Source of the DNA: DVED01 sp963838375
Lineage (GTDB): Bacteria > Cyanobacteriota > Cyanobacteriia > Cyanobacteriales > Geitlerinemataceae
Direction: 5' to 3'
NCBI GenBank assembly: GCA_963838375.1
Contig: CAWIQY010000003.1
Location: forward strand, 558,001-622,000
DNA length: 64,000 nucleotides
Shown here in pieces: positions 54,017 through 64,000 of the stretch; within the stretch, counting starts at the first letter, position 1; each line of letters opens with the position of its first letter. A program made the position numbers and the translations under genes. A model generated the notes under the pieces. The model was not told the origin of the DNA, ran no database searches, and saw nothing but the letters and a program-made list of their open reading frames with translations.

Positions 54017-55525
54017 ATGTCCCATCCTGCTGTATCCCTTGCCCAGCACTACCACGAACGCACGAAATACGATCCCCAAACGCTCCAGTCCAAAAGCCAA
54101 TCCCTAGACTGGAGCGCTCAACCGTCGCCTTATAAGGAATACAAGCTCGGCACCGGGATCGAACTGTTGCCCTATCTCAATTCAGATGCCAAATTGAATC
54201 GATGGCATCGGCTCTCGCATTTGCTCTATTTCAGTTACGGCATCACGGCTAAAATTAAGACCGATAATGGGGCAGTATTTCTGAGATCGGCACCGTCTGC
54301 GGGGGGGTTGTATCCAGCCGAACTCTATCTCATTTCCCGAGGCACACCCGAACTTCCCGCCGGCTTGTACAACTACCAAGCTCAGACTCATTCCCTTTTG
54401 AGATTTTGGGAGAATGACGTCTGGAAAGAGCTACAAGGGGCGTGTTTCTGGCATCCGACACTAGAAGACACTAAACTTGCGATCGTCACCACCGCCGTAT
54501 TTTATCGATCGGCGTGGCGCTACCAAGATCGAGCCTACCGCCGCATTCACCTCGACACGGGTCATCTGTTGGGTAATATCGAACTCGCCTGCGCCCTCAA
54601 CGACTATCGCCCCCACTCGATCGGCGGATTTGCCGATGAGGCGGCAAATCGGCTGCTGTACCTCGATCCGGATACAGAAGGGACGATCGCCATTCTCGCC
54701 CTTGCCGATTTACAACAGGCATCGCAAAACCTACCGCGATATCAAACCACCTTAGTGTCCCCATCGCAAACAGATTATCCCCAGCTTCCCGACGGCGAAC
54801 TCTTAACCTATTTGCACCGCGCCTCGGGGATCGATGCCGAATCGGCTCAACAATACTCAGTTGTGTCCGCTCCAACCGCAGCTTTATTGGACGATAAGTA
54901 CAACTTTCCCTTTTGTACCAAAGTCTCAACCGTCAGCGAGGCGATCTACTGGGGCGAAAATCTAGAAGGACTTGAAGACACGATGCTCAAACGGCGATCG
55001 ACCCGAGAATATAATGGAGCCAATGTCAGTTTCGAGCAACTGTGCGATCTGCTCGACTTTACCTATCAACCCCACCATTACGTCGATCGTGGATTGGACA
55101 ACGCTCCAGACTACTTTGCTCTCGAATTCATCGAAACCTTTATTGCCGTCAGTGGCGTGACCGGATTGGAAGATGGTTGCTATTACTATGCTCCCAAAGC
55201 CCAAGAACTTCGCCAAATCCGGTTTAAAAATTTTCGCTCTGAACTGCATTTCCTCTGTTTGGGACAAGCCTTGGGTCGCGATGCGGCTGCGGTTGTGTTC
55301 CACACGGCAGATTTAGCCAAAGCGATTTCCATGTGGGGCGATCGTGCCTATCGTTACCTGCATCTAGATGCCGGACATCTGGGACAACGACTAAATTTGG
55401 CAGCCATTTACCTGGGTTTGGGAGTGAGTGGCATTGCGGGCTTTTTCGACGATCGTGTCAACGAAGTCCTCGGTATTCCCGAAGATGAAGCCGTTCTCTA
55501 CATCACCACCTTGGGAAATAAGTAA
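54017..55525 (+). CDS. SagB/ThcOx-type oxidoreductase, two nitroreductase domains
   Basis: This 502-residue protein has two tandem FMN-dependent nitroreductase-like halves. The first (about 30-225) has APSAGGLYPAELYLI and AYRRIHLDTGHLLGNIELAC; the second (about 300-500) has RRSTREYNGANVSFEQLCDLL and RAYRYLHLDAGHLGQRLNLAA. SagB-type enzymes oxidise azolines in peptide natural products, but no precursor peptide or cyclodehydratase lies nearby, and this cyanobacterial type often stands alone. The start at 54017 (MSHPAVSLAQHYHERTKYDP) is the usual family beginning. The true substrate is unknown. Confidence 0.85.
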   Translation: MSHPAVSLAQHYHERTKYDPQTLQSKSQSLDWSAQPSPYKEYKLGTGIELLPYLNSDAKLNRWHRLSHLLYFSYGITAKIKTDNGAVFLRSAPSAGGLYPAELYLISRGTPELPAGLYNYQAQTHSLLRFWENDVWKELQGACFWHPTLEDTKLAIVTTAVFYRSAWRYQDRAYRRIHLDTGHLLGNIELACALNDYRPHSIGGFADEAANRLLYLDPDTEGTIAILALADLQQASQNLPRYQTTLVSPSQTDYPQLPDGELLTYLHRASGIDAESAQQYSVVSAPTAALLDDKYNFPFCTKVSTVSEAIYWGENLEGLEDTMLKRRSTREYNGANVSFEQLCDLLDFTYQPHHYVDRGLDNAPDYFALEFIETFIAVSGVTGLEDGCYYYAPKAQELRQIRFKNFRSELHFLCLGQALGRDAAAVVFHTADLAKAISMWGDRAYRYLHLDAGHLGQRLNLAAIYLGLGVSGIAGFFDDRVNEVLGIPEDEAVLYITTLGNK

Positions 55526-55595
55526 TAAGAAATAAGCGATCTTCAGTACCAACCAACAACCAGCAAAAGCGCAACTCACCACTAACCACTCACCA

Positions 55596-56183
55596 ATGAC
55601 CCTCAACTTTCGTATGTCGCTTCTCCTAGAACTTTTGTGGGCTTTTATCGGGTTGCTCCTGACCATTAGCGGCACGTTAATCGAAGCTTCTGTGGCTGCA
55701 CCCCCTTTACAAGGAGAAACTTTGGGACTTCACGTCTACCCTTTGGGCGTGACGTACCAAATCGGAGCAGTATTGCTGGTTGGGTGTCTCGGCGGACCGA
55801 ATGCGGGTGCAATCTCCCAAATTGCCTATATCATCTTGGGTTTAACCCCTTGGTTTCCCATTTTTTCTCAAGGTGGGGGCATCGGCTACCTCAGTCAACC
55901 CGCATTTGGTTATATTCTGGGTTTCTTGCCGGGGGCTTGGATTTGCGGGGCTTTAGCATTTCGCTTCCGTCGTTGTGTAGAATCTTTAGGATTGAGCTGT
56001 TTGTGTGGCTTGTTGGCGTTACACGCGACAGGTTTAGCGTATTTGATTTTGCTGAGTTCTTCGCGGCAAGAGTGGCTAGAGCTGGCTAAAATTTACTCTT
56101 GGAATATGTTTCCCAGCCAACTGGCTGTTGCTTGTGCCGTTGCTGTTTTAGCGTTGCTGACGCGACGATTGTTGTTTTACTAG
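55596..56183 (+). CDS. bioY: Biotin transporter S-component BioY
   Basis: This 195-residue membrane protein is BioY, the biotin-binding part of an ECF transporter. Six helices can be traced (about 10-26, 48-64, 68-86, 96-120, 130-153, 168-192). The signatures GAVLLVGCLGGPNAGAISQIAY and a GGGIGYLSQPAFGYILGF stretch (in part) are typical. It stands between the SagB-like gene and yebC in the same direction but with gaps. The ATG at 55614 is an alternative start. Confidence 0.9.
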   Translation: MTLNFRMSLLLELLWAFIGLLLTISGTLIEASVAAPPLQGETLGLHVYPLGVTYQIGAVLLVGCLGGPNAGAISQIAYIILGLTPWFPIFSQGGGIGYLSQPAFGYILGFLPGAWICGALAFRFRRCVESLGLSCLCGLLALHATGLAYLILLSSSRQEWLELAKIYSWNMFPSQLAVACAVAVLALLTRRLLFY

Positions 56184-56219
56184 CTGGTAGCTAGTGGCGC
56201 TTTGGCTCGTGGGAACTGC

Positions 56220-56281
56220 ACTTACTCCTGAACTTCTGTAGGCGCTCTTGTGTGCGCAACACTTATTCCTGAACTTCTGTA
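56220..56281 (+). repeat. 21-bp direct repeat before yebC
   Basis: ACTTACTCCTGAACTTCTGT A at 56220-56240 recurs at 56261-56281 with one change. The units are 41 bp apart, with a short GCGC hairpin between, and the second ends 17 bp before the yebC start. It may be a regulatory site or a small tandem duplication of 41 bp. Confidence 0.6.
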
Positions 56282-56298
56282 ATTCCTAAAATTCAACT

Positions 56299-57060
56299 AT
56301 GGCAGGACACAGTAAATGGGCAAATATTAAGCGTCAAAAGGCGAGAGTTGATGCGGCAAGGAGCCAAGTGTTTACTCGCCTCTCTCGAGAGATTATCGTC
56401 GCGGCGCGGGCAGGAGGCGATCCCGAGGGAAATTTTCAATTGCGTAATGCTATCGATAAAGCAAAAGCTGCCGGAATGCCCAACGACAATATCGATCGGG
56501 CTATTGCCAAAGGTGCAGGAAAATTGGATGCCGAAAGCGATAACTTTGAGGCAATTCGCTACGAAGGATATGGTCCGGGCGGCGTGGCGATTCTCATCGA
56601 AGCGCTGACAGATAACCGTAACCGGACAGCGGCAGATTTACGAGTGTCATTTAGTAAGAATGGCGGAAACTTGGGGGAAACCGGGTGCGTGAGTTGGATG
56701 TTCGATCGTAAAGGAGTTGTCACGATCGAAGGCAGTGTCGATGAAGATAAACTGTTAGAAGCTTCTCTCGACGGTGGCGCCGAATCTTATCAACTACTCG
56801 AAGATAACGAAGAGGAAGGCGCGGAAGTTTTGTCGGCAGTAGAGAACCTAGAAAGCCTCACCCAGGCACTCCGAAAGAGCAAATTGGAAGTGACCGATGC
56901 CCAGTTGCGGTGGATTCCCAGTAATACCGTTGAGGTGACCGATCCCGACCAAGCACAGTTGCTCCTCAAGTTAATGGACGCGCTCGAGGAGTTGGACGAC
57001 GTGCAGAATGTGACGGCAAATTTTGAAATGACGGATGAGTTGATGAACCTTTCGCTCTGA
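56299..57060 (+). CDS. yebC: YebC/PmpR family protein
   Basis: This 253-residue protein is a full-length YebC/PmpR member: MAGHSKWANIKRQKARVDAAR at the start (in part), GGDPEGNFQLRNAIDKAKAAGMPNDNI and YEGYGPGGVAILIEALTDNRNRTA. The family was described as transcription regulators; recent work ties members to translation of proline-rich stretches and to mitochondrial TACO1. It stands alone after a repeat-bearing leader. Confidence 0.95.
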   Translation: MAGHSKWANIKRQKARVDAARSQVFTRLSREIIVAARAGGDPEGNFQLRNAIDKAKAAGMPNDNIDRAIAKGAGKLDAESDNFEAIRYEGYGPGGVAILIEALTDNRNRTAADLRVSFSKNGGNLGETGCVSWMFDRKGVVTIEGSVDEDKLLEASLDGGAESYQLLEDNEEEGAEVLSAVENLESLTQALRKSKLEVTDAQLRWIPSNTVEVTDPDQAQLLLKLMDALEELDDVQNVTANFEMTDELMNLSL

Positions 57061-57192
57061 CGCCACGCCTCCATACATAACGCCTCCATACATAGGGCGT
57101 GCGATCGCGGCGGAACGCACCGCATCCACCATAAGTAGCGTTGCGGCGATTGTCCTATAATTGTTAAATCTTCTTGCAGTTTAGCGCTGCCA

Positions 57193-57381
57193 CTAGAGAG
57201 ATTGCGCTTCAATAGGTATACTGCCGATATAAAGCCAATCTAAATTATCGACCCCGAGTGGTACGAGGCATTCGGCAACTTGTAATGGGTTTGGGACTGT
57301 ATAGCCATCAGCAATAAGCTGGCGCGCGATCGCATCGGCGGGCAAACGAAATCGGTCAATTGCAGCTTGCCAACAGAGCGA
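57193..57381 (-). pseudogene. Unrecognised C-terminal gene fragment
   Basis: A minus-strand frame of 62 codons without a start codon reads AAIDRFRLPADAIARQLI, then DGYTVPNPLQVAECLVPLG and DWLYIGSIPIEAQSL before its stop. It looks like the protein-like end of a larger chain. No upstream part is found; the next gene upstream on the plus strand starts close by. The family is not recognised. Confidence 0.3.
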
Positions 57382-57432
57382 CTACACCAGACCGTCGCCA
57401 GCGTACCCAATTTTATAGCATCCGAAAAGATC

Positions 57433-57744
57433 ATGAATCGACCTTCACAACTGGCACGGCTAATTTTGGATTTTTATCGAGAAAACCCGATCGAGTGGCA
57501 GCAGCTCAAACCCTTAGAAACCTGTCAACTGTTTCGATGGTGGGGAGTGTTGTATATTCGCTGTCCGGATGAAGATACTGCGATGGCGGCGATCGAAGGT
57601 CATCTGTGGCTAGAAGAACCGATTTTACAACTACGACTCGCCCGTCAAGTGAGAATTCTCGTGGGTCGCCAGCTTTGGGCAGCATTTTCCATCGACAAAA
57701 ATAGTTCGCCAACGGATGTGCGACGACAGGTGTCGCGGGAATAA
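57433..57744 (+). CDS. Hypothetical protein
   Basis: This 103-residue protein is not recognised. It starts MNRPSQLARLILDFYRENP, has a Trp-rich middle (FRWWGVLYIRC) and a basic C-terminus (LARQVRILVGRQLWAAF). There is no signal peptide or membrane helix. A longer frame from 57367 exists but the start at 57433 is preferred from composition. It reads towards the transposon relic at 57800. Confidence 0.5.
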   Translation: MNRPSQLARLILDFYRENPIEWQQLKPLETCQLFRWWGVLYIRCPDEDTAMAAIEGHLWLEEPILQLRLARQVRILVGRQLWAAFSIDKNSSPTDVRRQVSRE

Positions 57745-57799
57745 ATCCAGTTTTTTTGTCAATTGCGGTGAATTAGACCTCGATTATAAGATAATATTA

Positions 57800-58045
57800 T
57801 TGACATCCTCCCCGACCCAAAAGGTACGGGAAGTCCTTAGCTTCGCAACTAAGGTTTCTGCTTCTGTCCCTTGCGGGGTTTCGCACCAGCCTTGGGAGAT
57901 GTACTCTCTTACGGTCGCTCCACAGAAAAGCCAGCGGGGTCTTGGGGGTTTCCCCCATGAGCGACTGGCGCTGACACTGCCAGTCCCGCAGCCCAAAGAT
58001 TCTTACAGAACGGCAGAGCGCTCCTCTAGACGAAAGGCGAATCGA
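57800..58045 (-). ncRNA. Relic of an IS200/IS605 element end with omega-RNA-like sequence
   Basis: On the minus strand this sequence ends with GGGTCGGGGAGGATGTCAA, preceded by a hairpin (CCTTAG, CTAAGG at 57835-57854), which is the right-end pattern of cyanobacterial IS200/IS605-type elements carrying tnpB. In such elements this region is the omega-RNA scaffold of the TnpB nuclease. Other stems occur (TGGGGG-TTT-CCCCCA at 57944-57958; GACTGGC with GCCAGTC). No tnpB frame is left; the M16 gene follows at once. The last hairpin has two mismatches, a sign of decay. The call rests on my memory of these ends. Confidence 0.55.
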
Positions 58046-58053
58046 TCGATAAT

Positions 58054-59340
58054 TTGAAATTAATCCATCGTTTATCCAAACTGTCAGCGAGATCGAAGTT
58101 CCCCGCCGAAGTGTGGCAGCGGGAGGACGGACTGACGCTGATTCACCAGTACATCCCGACGACACCCGTTGTGGTTGCCGACGTCTGGGTAAAAGCAGGC
58201 ACCATCGTCGAACCCGATGATTGGAACGGCATGGCACATTTCCTGGAACACATGATTTTTAAAGGCACCGATCGCTTGTCACCAGGGGCATTCGATTTGG
58301 CGATCGAAACGCGCGGGGGTATGACCAATGCGGCAACCAGCCACGACTACGCCCATTTTTTCATTGCCACCGCCGTGGAGCATTTCCCCCAAACCCTGCC
58401 CCATCTTGCCGAACTGCTATTAAACGCCTCGATCCCCGATGAAGAATTCGATCGGGAACGATCGGTCGTTCTCGAAGAAATTCTCTACAGTCAGGATAGT
58501 CCCGACAATTTAGCCTTTGAGGCACTGATCGAAACTCTCTATCAGTGCCATCCCTACCGACGACCGATTTTGGGAACCGCAGAGATTTTGAAGAATCGAT
58601 CGCCCCAAGAGATGCGGTGTTTTCATCGGGCGCACTATCGACCCGAGAACATGACCGTTGTGGTTGTCGGCGGCATCGAGCAATCCCCAGCCGTCGAACT
58701 GGTCGATCGCTGCTTTGGCACTTTTGCCGAACCCCTGGAATGCCAGAAAGTGACGGCAAGCCCGGAACTCCCGCTAGATGGGATTCGGCGGCGGGAGATT
58801 CGGTTGCCCAGACTGGAATTAGCCCGGTTGAATTTGGGGTGGATCGGACCTGGGGTGGAATGCTTGGAGGATGCCTATGCTTTGGATTTACTGTCCGTAG
58901 TCGTGGCGGGAGGACGATCGGCACGACTGGTGCGAGAATTACGAGAAGAACGGCAATTCGTCCAGTGGATCGACTCGCAATTTTCCTTGCAGCGCGATTC
59001 CAGTTTGTTTACCATCAGCGCCGCCATGATGCCAGAGTTTTTGCCCGTGGTAGAGCAAATTCTCGGCGATCGTTTGCACCAGTTGCACGTCACCCCGGTA
59101 TCCCAAGTCGAACTCGATCGGGCGAAGCGTCAGTTGTGCAACGATTTTACCTTCTCGACAGAAACCCCAGCCCAGCTTGCCGGGTTGTATGGTTATTACC
59201 AGACTCTCACCGATCGTGCGGATTTGGGGAGCTGCTATGGATCTCAAATTCAACAATTGACGGCGGAAGACCTCAAACGGGTTGCCCGTCAGTATCTCTG
59301 TCGCGATCGCTATGCCGTGACGATCGCTTATGAGGAATAG
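58054..59340 (+). CDS. M16 family zinc peptidase (catalytic)
   Basis: This 428-residue protein is an M16B peptidase of the processing-peptidase type. The inverted zinc motif HxxEH is present (AHFLEHMIFKGT, near residue 64-68), and the distal Glu is in RSVVLEEILYS. The C-terminal half carries the second M16 fold. It starts with TTG at 58054. It pairs with a second, non-catalytic M16 protein 270 bp downstream; the two usually form a heterodimer. The likely role is breakdown of peptides or processing of exported proteins. Confidence 0.9.
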   Translation: MKLIHRLSKLSARSKFPAEVWQREDGLTLIHQYIPTTPVVVADVWVKAGTIVEPDDWNGMAHFLEHMIFKGTDRLSPGAFDLAIETRGGMTNAATSHDYAHFFIATAVEHFPQTLPHLAELLLNASIPDEEFDRERSVVLEEILYSQDSPDNLAFEALIETLYQCHPYRRPILGTAEILKNRSPQEMRCFHRAHYRPENMTVVVVGGIEQSPAVELVDRCFGTFAEPLECQKVTASPELPLDGIRRREIRLPRLELARLNLGWIGPGVECLEDAYALDLLSVVVAGGRSARLVRELREERQFVQWIDSQFSLQRDSSLFTISAAMMPEFLPVVEQILGDRLHQLHVTPVSQVELDRAKRQLCNDFTFSTETPAQLAGLYGYYQTLTDRADLGSCYGSQIQQLTAEDLKRVARQYLCRDRYAVTIAYEE

Positions 59341-59610
59341 CCATTTGTTTTTGACCACAAAACCCAGGGTACAAGGCTCTGGATTCATCCGGGGAAGAAA
59401 TCCCAAAATCTTCCCGTGTTTTAATCCCCCGATTTGAATTGTGGGGATATTCGGTAACTCCGGCAACTCCTTCTTCATCTCCTCCGCTTTTGGACTTCTG
59501 CCTTCTCGAAAGCCGTTTGCCAATCCCCAAGCAAGTTAAGCTAAATCTAGACTCCCCAGGGCTTACCAAGGTCAGGCGGAGAATTATGAATTTTGCCCTT
59601 TGAATAACGA

Positions 59611-60897
59611 ATGACCTATAGAACCGTTTTAGACAATGGGATGGCGATCGTCGCTGTCGAAAATACCACTGCCGACATCATGGCAGCGCGGATCTTTATC
59701 GGTGCGGGAAGTTGTCGGGAAACCCGACACAACGCGGGATTGGCTCATTTAATCGCCGCCGTGATGACCAAAGGAACCGCAGATTTGTCTTCGATGGAGA
59801 TTGCCGAGAAAGTCGAATCGGTGGGGGCAGGTTTGGGAACAGAAGCCACGCCGGATTATTTTCTATTGAGTTTGAAGACGGTGGCAGCAGACTTTGACGC
59901 GATGCTGCATTTGGCGGGGGACTTGTTGCGATATCCGGCATTTCCCGAGTCGGAAGTCGAATTGGAACGGCGGTTGACGCTGCAAGCCATTCGTTCCCAG
60001 AAAGAACAACCCATGGGGATTGCCTTCGATCGACTGCGAGGCAACTTATATGGCGATCATCCCTATGCCATCTCCAGTTTGGGGGTCGAAGACAGTGTTG
60101 CCGGACTCACCCGCGCGGATTTGCAGCAGTACCATCAAACCTATTTTCGCCCGGATAACATCGTTGTCAGTCTGACGGGATGCGCCAACCCCCAAACCGC
60201 GATCGCAGCCGTGGAAAAGGTTTTTGGCGATTGGAAAGCCCCACCGACGCTTTTGCCGCCGTACCACTTTCCCGAGATTGTCGTGCAACCGCGCCACAGT
60301 ATCGTTCCCCAAGACACCCAACAGTCGATCGTCATGTTGGGGTATCTGGCACCCTCGATAACCGAAAGCATTGTCAATCCAGACAAACGGATCGATTATG
60401 CCAGCTTAAAACTGCTGGGGACTTATCTCGGCAATGGATTATCGAGTCGGTTATTTGTCGAACTTCGCGAAAAACGGGGTTTAGCCTACGATGTGTCGGC
60501 ATTTTTTCCCACTCGTCTTGCCATGTCCCATTTCGTGACGTATATGGGAACTGCCCCCCAAAATACCCAAATTGCGTTAGATGGGTTGCGTTCTGAAGTC
60601 GATCGTCTGCGGGATGTTCGGCTGAGTGAGGAGGAGTTGCAAACGGCAAAAAATAAGCTGTTGGGTCAATATGCATTAGGGAAGCAAACGAACGCCCAAA
60701 TCGCTCAACTTTACGGCTGGTACGAGATACTCGGACTGGGAATCGAGTTCGATCGCGGTTTTGTAGAAGCGATTTCGGCAGTGACGTCCGAAACCGTCCA
60801 GGCATCGGTAAAGCAATATTTGACCGAACCCTACATCTCCCTGGTTGGACCCGACTCCGCTGTCAACCAAAAATTGACCAGCCAATCTTTAACTTGA
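59611..60897 (+). CDS. M16 family protein, non-catalytic partner
   Basis: This 428-residue M16 protein lacks the zinc site: where HFLEH is expected it has HLIAAVM (AGLAHLIAAVMTKGT). It keeps the typical C-terminal RLFVELREKRGLAYDVSAFF with the Arg/Tyr residues that in heterodimeric enzymes bind substrate in the partner's active site. It is thus the partner subunit of the product of 58054-59340. Its last 67 bases overlap the converging nuclease gene. Confidence 0.9.
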   Translation: MTYRTVLDNGMAIVAVENTTADIMAARIFIGAGSCRETRHNAGLAHLIAAVMTKGTADLSSMEIAEKVESVGAGLGTEATPDYFLLSLKTVAADFDAMLHLAGDLLRYPAFPESEVELERRLTLQAIRSQKEQPMGIAFDRLRGNLYGDHPYAISSLGVEDSVAGLTRADLQQYHQTYFRPDNIVVSLTGCANPQTAIAAVEKVFGDWKAPPTLLPPYHFPEIVVQPRHSIVPQDTQQSIVMLGYLAPSITESIVNPDKRIDYASLKLLGTYLGNGLSSRLFVELREKRGLAYDVSAFFPTRLAMSHFVTYMGTAPQNTQIALDGLRSEVDRLRDVRLSEEELQTAKNKLLGQYALGKQTNAQIAQLYGWYEILGLGIEFDRGFVEAISAVTSETVQASVKQYLTEPYISLVGPDSAVNQKLTSQSLT

Positions 60898-62468
60898 TAG
60901 GTGGCGCGGCAATCGTCCTCGTTATACTGTACGATCGCGTCGAGATATGCGCGATCGCCGGTTTCTAACCACTGGTTATACCAACAAATACACTGCGCCC
61001 CATTTGCCGACGCATCTCGCCACTGGAAACCCAACCAACGGGCGATCGGTTTGAGGGCATAACTTTCCACAGGTAAAATGGCAGTTTGGGTAACCCACCA
61101 GTGGACATCGACAAATCGAGATATCAACGGCTGCCAAAGTTTTCGGGGAGTTTTATATCGCTTAGCGAGTTTGCTGGTGGTTTTGACTTCGTAGTCGCAA
61201 AAATGAAAAATCGGGGCATCTGGATACTGCCAAACCAAGTCGAGAAACTGCTGCCAAATTGTGATTTCATCTTCGGGTTTTTCGGCAATGAACCCATAAA
61301 ATTGTTCGGTTTTGGCAAGTCGATCGACGATTAATAGCCCAAACATAAAGTCGATATCGAGATCGGGTTCGGCTTCCAAATCAAAATGAATTTCTATGCG
61401 ATCTTGAAACTTGGGCAATCGTGCAGTCCGGTTTAGCAAAGACCGCTCCGTCGTCGATCTCAGAGTGGAATCCGAGTCTAAATCGATGGTTTCTCCCTCT
61501 GATTTGACGAGATTTCCCTGAGATTGAGCATCCCGAATCCAACTTTTCGTCCGGGAGAGAATTTCCATTTTCTCTCGATCCACAAAATCTTTGAGTTTGG
61601 GTTTAGAATTTTGAAGATCTCGAAAAATTGCCCGATTTTCAAAAGTCGATCGGGCTTGAGTCATCAGTTGTTCTGCCATTTCCGGTCCAAACAACGGTGT
61701 TAACTGAGCAGTTGTCAATTGGGTTAAGGCTTCTAAGGTCGTAATTGGGATCGCCTGTAATTGTTCGTAGCGGTTGGGGGTCACTCCCGGCAACAGCGAC
61801 AGATGGCGCTGTTTTTGGGCGATGGCATAACAACTTCCGTACCAAGGACACAAACTACAGCGCTGTCGAGAAATAAAAAGTTCTGGGTAGCGGCGTTCTC
61901 GAAGCATTGAGATACAGTTTTCCAAGATCTGGTGCATCTGCGGCACGCGCTGTTCCAAACTGACCGCATAGGGAGGACGCTTGCGCAGCAACAACCACAC
62001 CGTCGGCGGCCAAACCCCTTGAATATTCGCCAAGACTTGAGCGTCAAAAGCACCCGAAATTTGGTACTCCAACTTCGATCGTTTACCCAGCCGAATATTT
62101 TGGGGAACATAGATCCAATCACCAAAATCCGAGTTCCCCGGTTGTTTAACCAGTAAGTCGGGAAAACTCAGCAACGTCACGTTTTCCGTCCACTCAGTCA
62201 TCAACACCCCTCGGGAAATGCACTCTACCCCTTGTTGCATCAAATCCGCAGTGGCTTGCATTCCCGCCATCGGATTTCCGCGATTATAATCAGGTTGATA
62301 ATAGGTTTGGCGGGCTAAGACAGACTCTCGGTGCGCTCGACTATCTTGGTGCAACTTCAGCAAAAAATCGCTCTGTGGCTCTTTTTCCTGAGAATCACCG
62401 TACACATCTAGAAAAGCGCGTCGAGCGCAACGTTGGTAATACAGTAGCAGTTCGGCAGTCAGCAGCAT
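60831..62468 (-). CDS. TM0106-like RecB-family nuclease
   Basis: This 545-residue protein resembles the TM0106 RecB-like nucleases. The N-terminal half has a Cas4/RecB pattern with MLLTAELLLYYQRCARRAF, GAFDAQVL and cysteines C-SLC-PWYGSC (near residue 205-215) that may form an iron-sulfur site; a helix-hairpin-helix-like stretch (LLPGVTPNRYEQLQ) follows. The C-terminal half (about 360-535) is an RNase H-like exonuclease domain with HFDLEAEPDLD, HFCDYE and YNEDDCRAT (the three acidic blocks). It probably takes part in DNA repair or recombination. It overlaps the 3' end of the M16 gene by 67 bases. Confidence 0.8.
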   Translation of the reverse strand: MLLTAELLLYYQRCARRAFLDVYGDSQEKEPQSDFLLKLHQDSRAHRESVLARQTYYQPDYNRGNPMAGMQATADLMQQGVECISRGVLMTEWTENVTLLSFPDLLVKQPGNSDFGDWIYVPQNIRLGKRSKLEYQISGAFDAQVLANIQGVWPPTVWLLLRKRPPYAVSLEQRVPQMHQILENCISMLRERRYPELFISRQRCSLCPWYGSCYAIAQKQRHLSLLPGVTPNRYEQLQAIPITTLEALTQLTTAQLTPLFGPEMAEQLMTQARSTFENRAIFRDLQNSKPKLKDFVDREKMEILSRTKSWIRDAQSQGNLVKSEGETIDLDSDSTLRSTTERSLLNRTARLPKFQDRIEIHFDLEAEPDLDIDFMFGLLIVDRLAKTEQFYGFIAEKPEDEITIWQQFLDLVWQYPDAPIFHFCDYEVKTTSKLAKRYKTPRKLWQPLISRFVDVHWWVTQTAILPVESYALKPIARWLGFQWRDASANGAQCICWYNQWLETGDRAYLDAIVQYNEDDCRATYQVKDWLVNFWLTAESGPTREM

Positions 62469-62622
62469 TCCTATAGGCTAACAGGAATTCGGAGGTTCGA
62501 TCGCGATCGAGCGCGACCCGTTATTCGTGAACAGTCACCCGCAAATAGTTAACCGTTAATAGTAATAGAGCTAGCGGGAGTACTCCCGCATCACTTTCGA
62601 GAATATCGTTTCCTTGACTCCG

Positions 62623-64000
<1,378 letters not shown>

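Noticed and set aside
54017..55525. SagB-like gene as part of a thiazole/oxazole peptide cluster
   Set aside because: No precursor peptide, cyclodehydratase or protease of such a cluster was found in the neighbouring genes.
57797..58237. 146-codon minus-strand frame over the transposon relic
   Set aside because: It overlaps the start of the M16 gene and its product does not resemble TnpB; the sequence is better explained as an RNA/element end.

Overview
The window is chromosomal DNA of a cyanobacterium. It encodes the phycobilisome core-membrane linker ApcE, the photosystem I biogenesis factor BtpA, a VKOR-thioredoxin fusion and several families known almost only from cyanobacteria (DUF1822, Npun_F0813-like, SagB-like oxidoreductase, large exoproteins with the filamentous-haemagglutinin N-terminal domain). 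CGATCG and the HIP1 octamer GCGATCGC are very frequent. The genus cannot be fixed from the window; a filamentous Oscillatoriales-like lineage is a guess.

Layout. 0.5-14.2 kb is mostly conserved: two conserved hypothetical proteins, three tRNAs (Tyr, Thr, Arg), a Npun_F0813-like protein, a membrane protein, an HTH protein, a type IIA topoisomerase A subunit, a stand-alone receiver protein, a TPR lipo/exoprotein and apcE. A 198-bp MITE with 18-bp inverted repeats and a 9-bp target duplication sits against the apcE terminator. 14.4-31.7 kb is an accessory region of secreted and surface proteins: a CHAT relic, an RTX/subtilisin/propeller exoprotein, a TpsA-type haemagglutinin-like giant, Uma2 and Rpn nucleases, a secreted TPR-CHAT protein and a secreted TPR protein. 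Most of these genes carry frameshifts. 31.8-39.1 kb holds an apparent operon sigma factor - DUF1822 - CHAT protease, plus a third Uma2 and a UbiH-like hydroxylase, enclosed by two closely similar Uma2 genes in inverted orientation. 39.2-49.7 kb is an envelope/sugar region: VanZ-LamG protein, LhgO, a glycosyltransferase, two C-methyltransferases, a nucleotide-sugar SDR, RfbF and an SGNH hydrolase. 50-64 kb is housekeeping and photosynthesis-linked: btpA, VKOR-Trx and a degenerate duplicate of its Trx part, cutA, tRNA-Ser, pentapeptide protein, SagB-like oxidoreductase, bioY, yebC, a relic of an IS200/IS605 element end with its likely omega-RNA, an M16 peptidase pair, a TM0106-like nuclease and the start of a histidine kinase cut by the window edge.

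How the parts may work together. The sigma factor, DUF1822 protein and CHAT protease lie in one direction with almost no gaps, and resemble in logic the protease/sigma-regulator/sigma factor trio of type III-E CRISPR (Craspase); this is the most interesting candidate for an undescribed system. A second CHAT protein has its catalytic His and Cys in two different frames, joined by a perfect A AAA AAG slippery heptamer. About a dozen frameshifts fall between 14.9 and 38 kb and none were seen in the other 41 kb, so either this is a decaying island or the assembly is poor there; the reader should keep both possibilities in mind.
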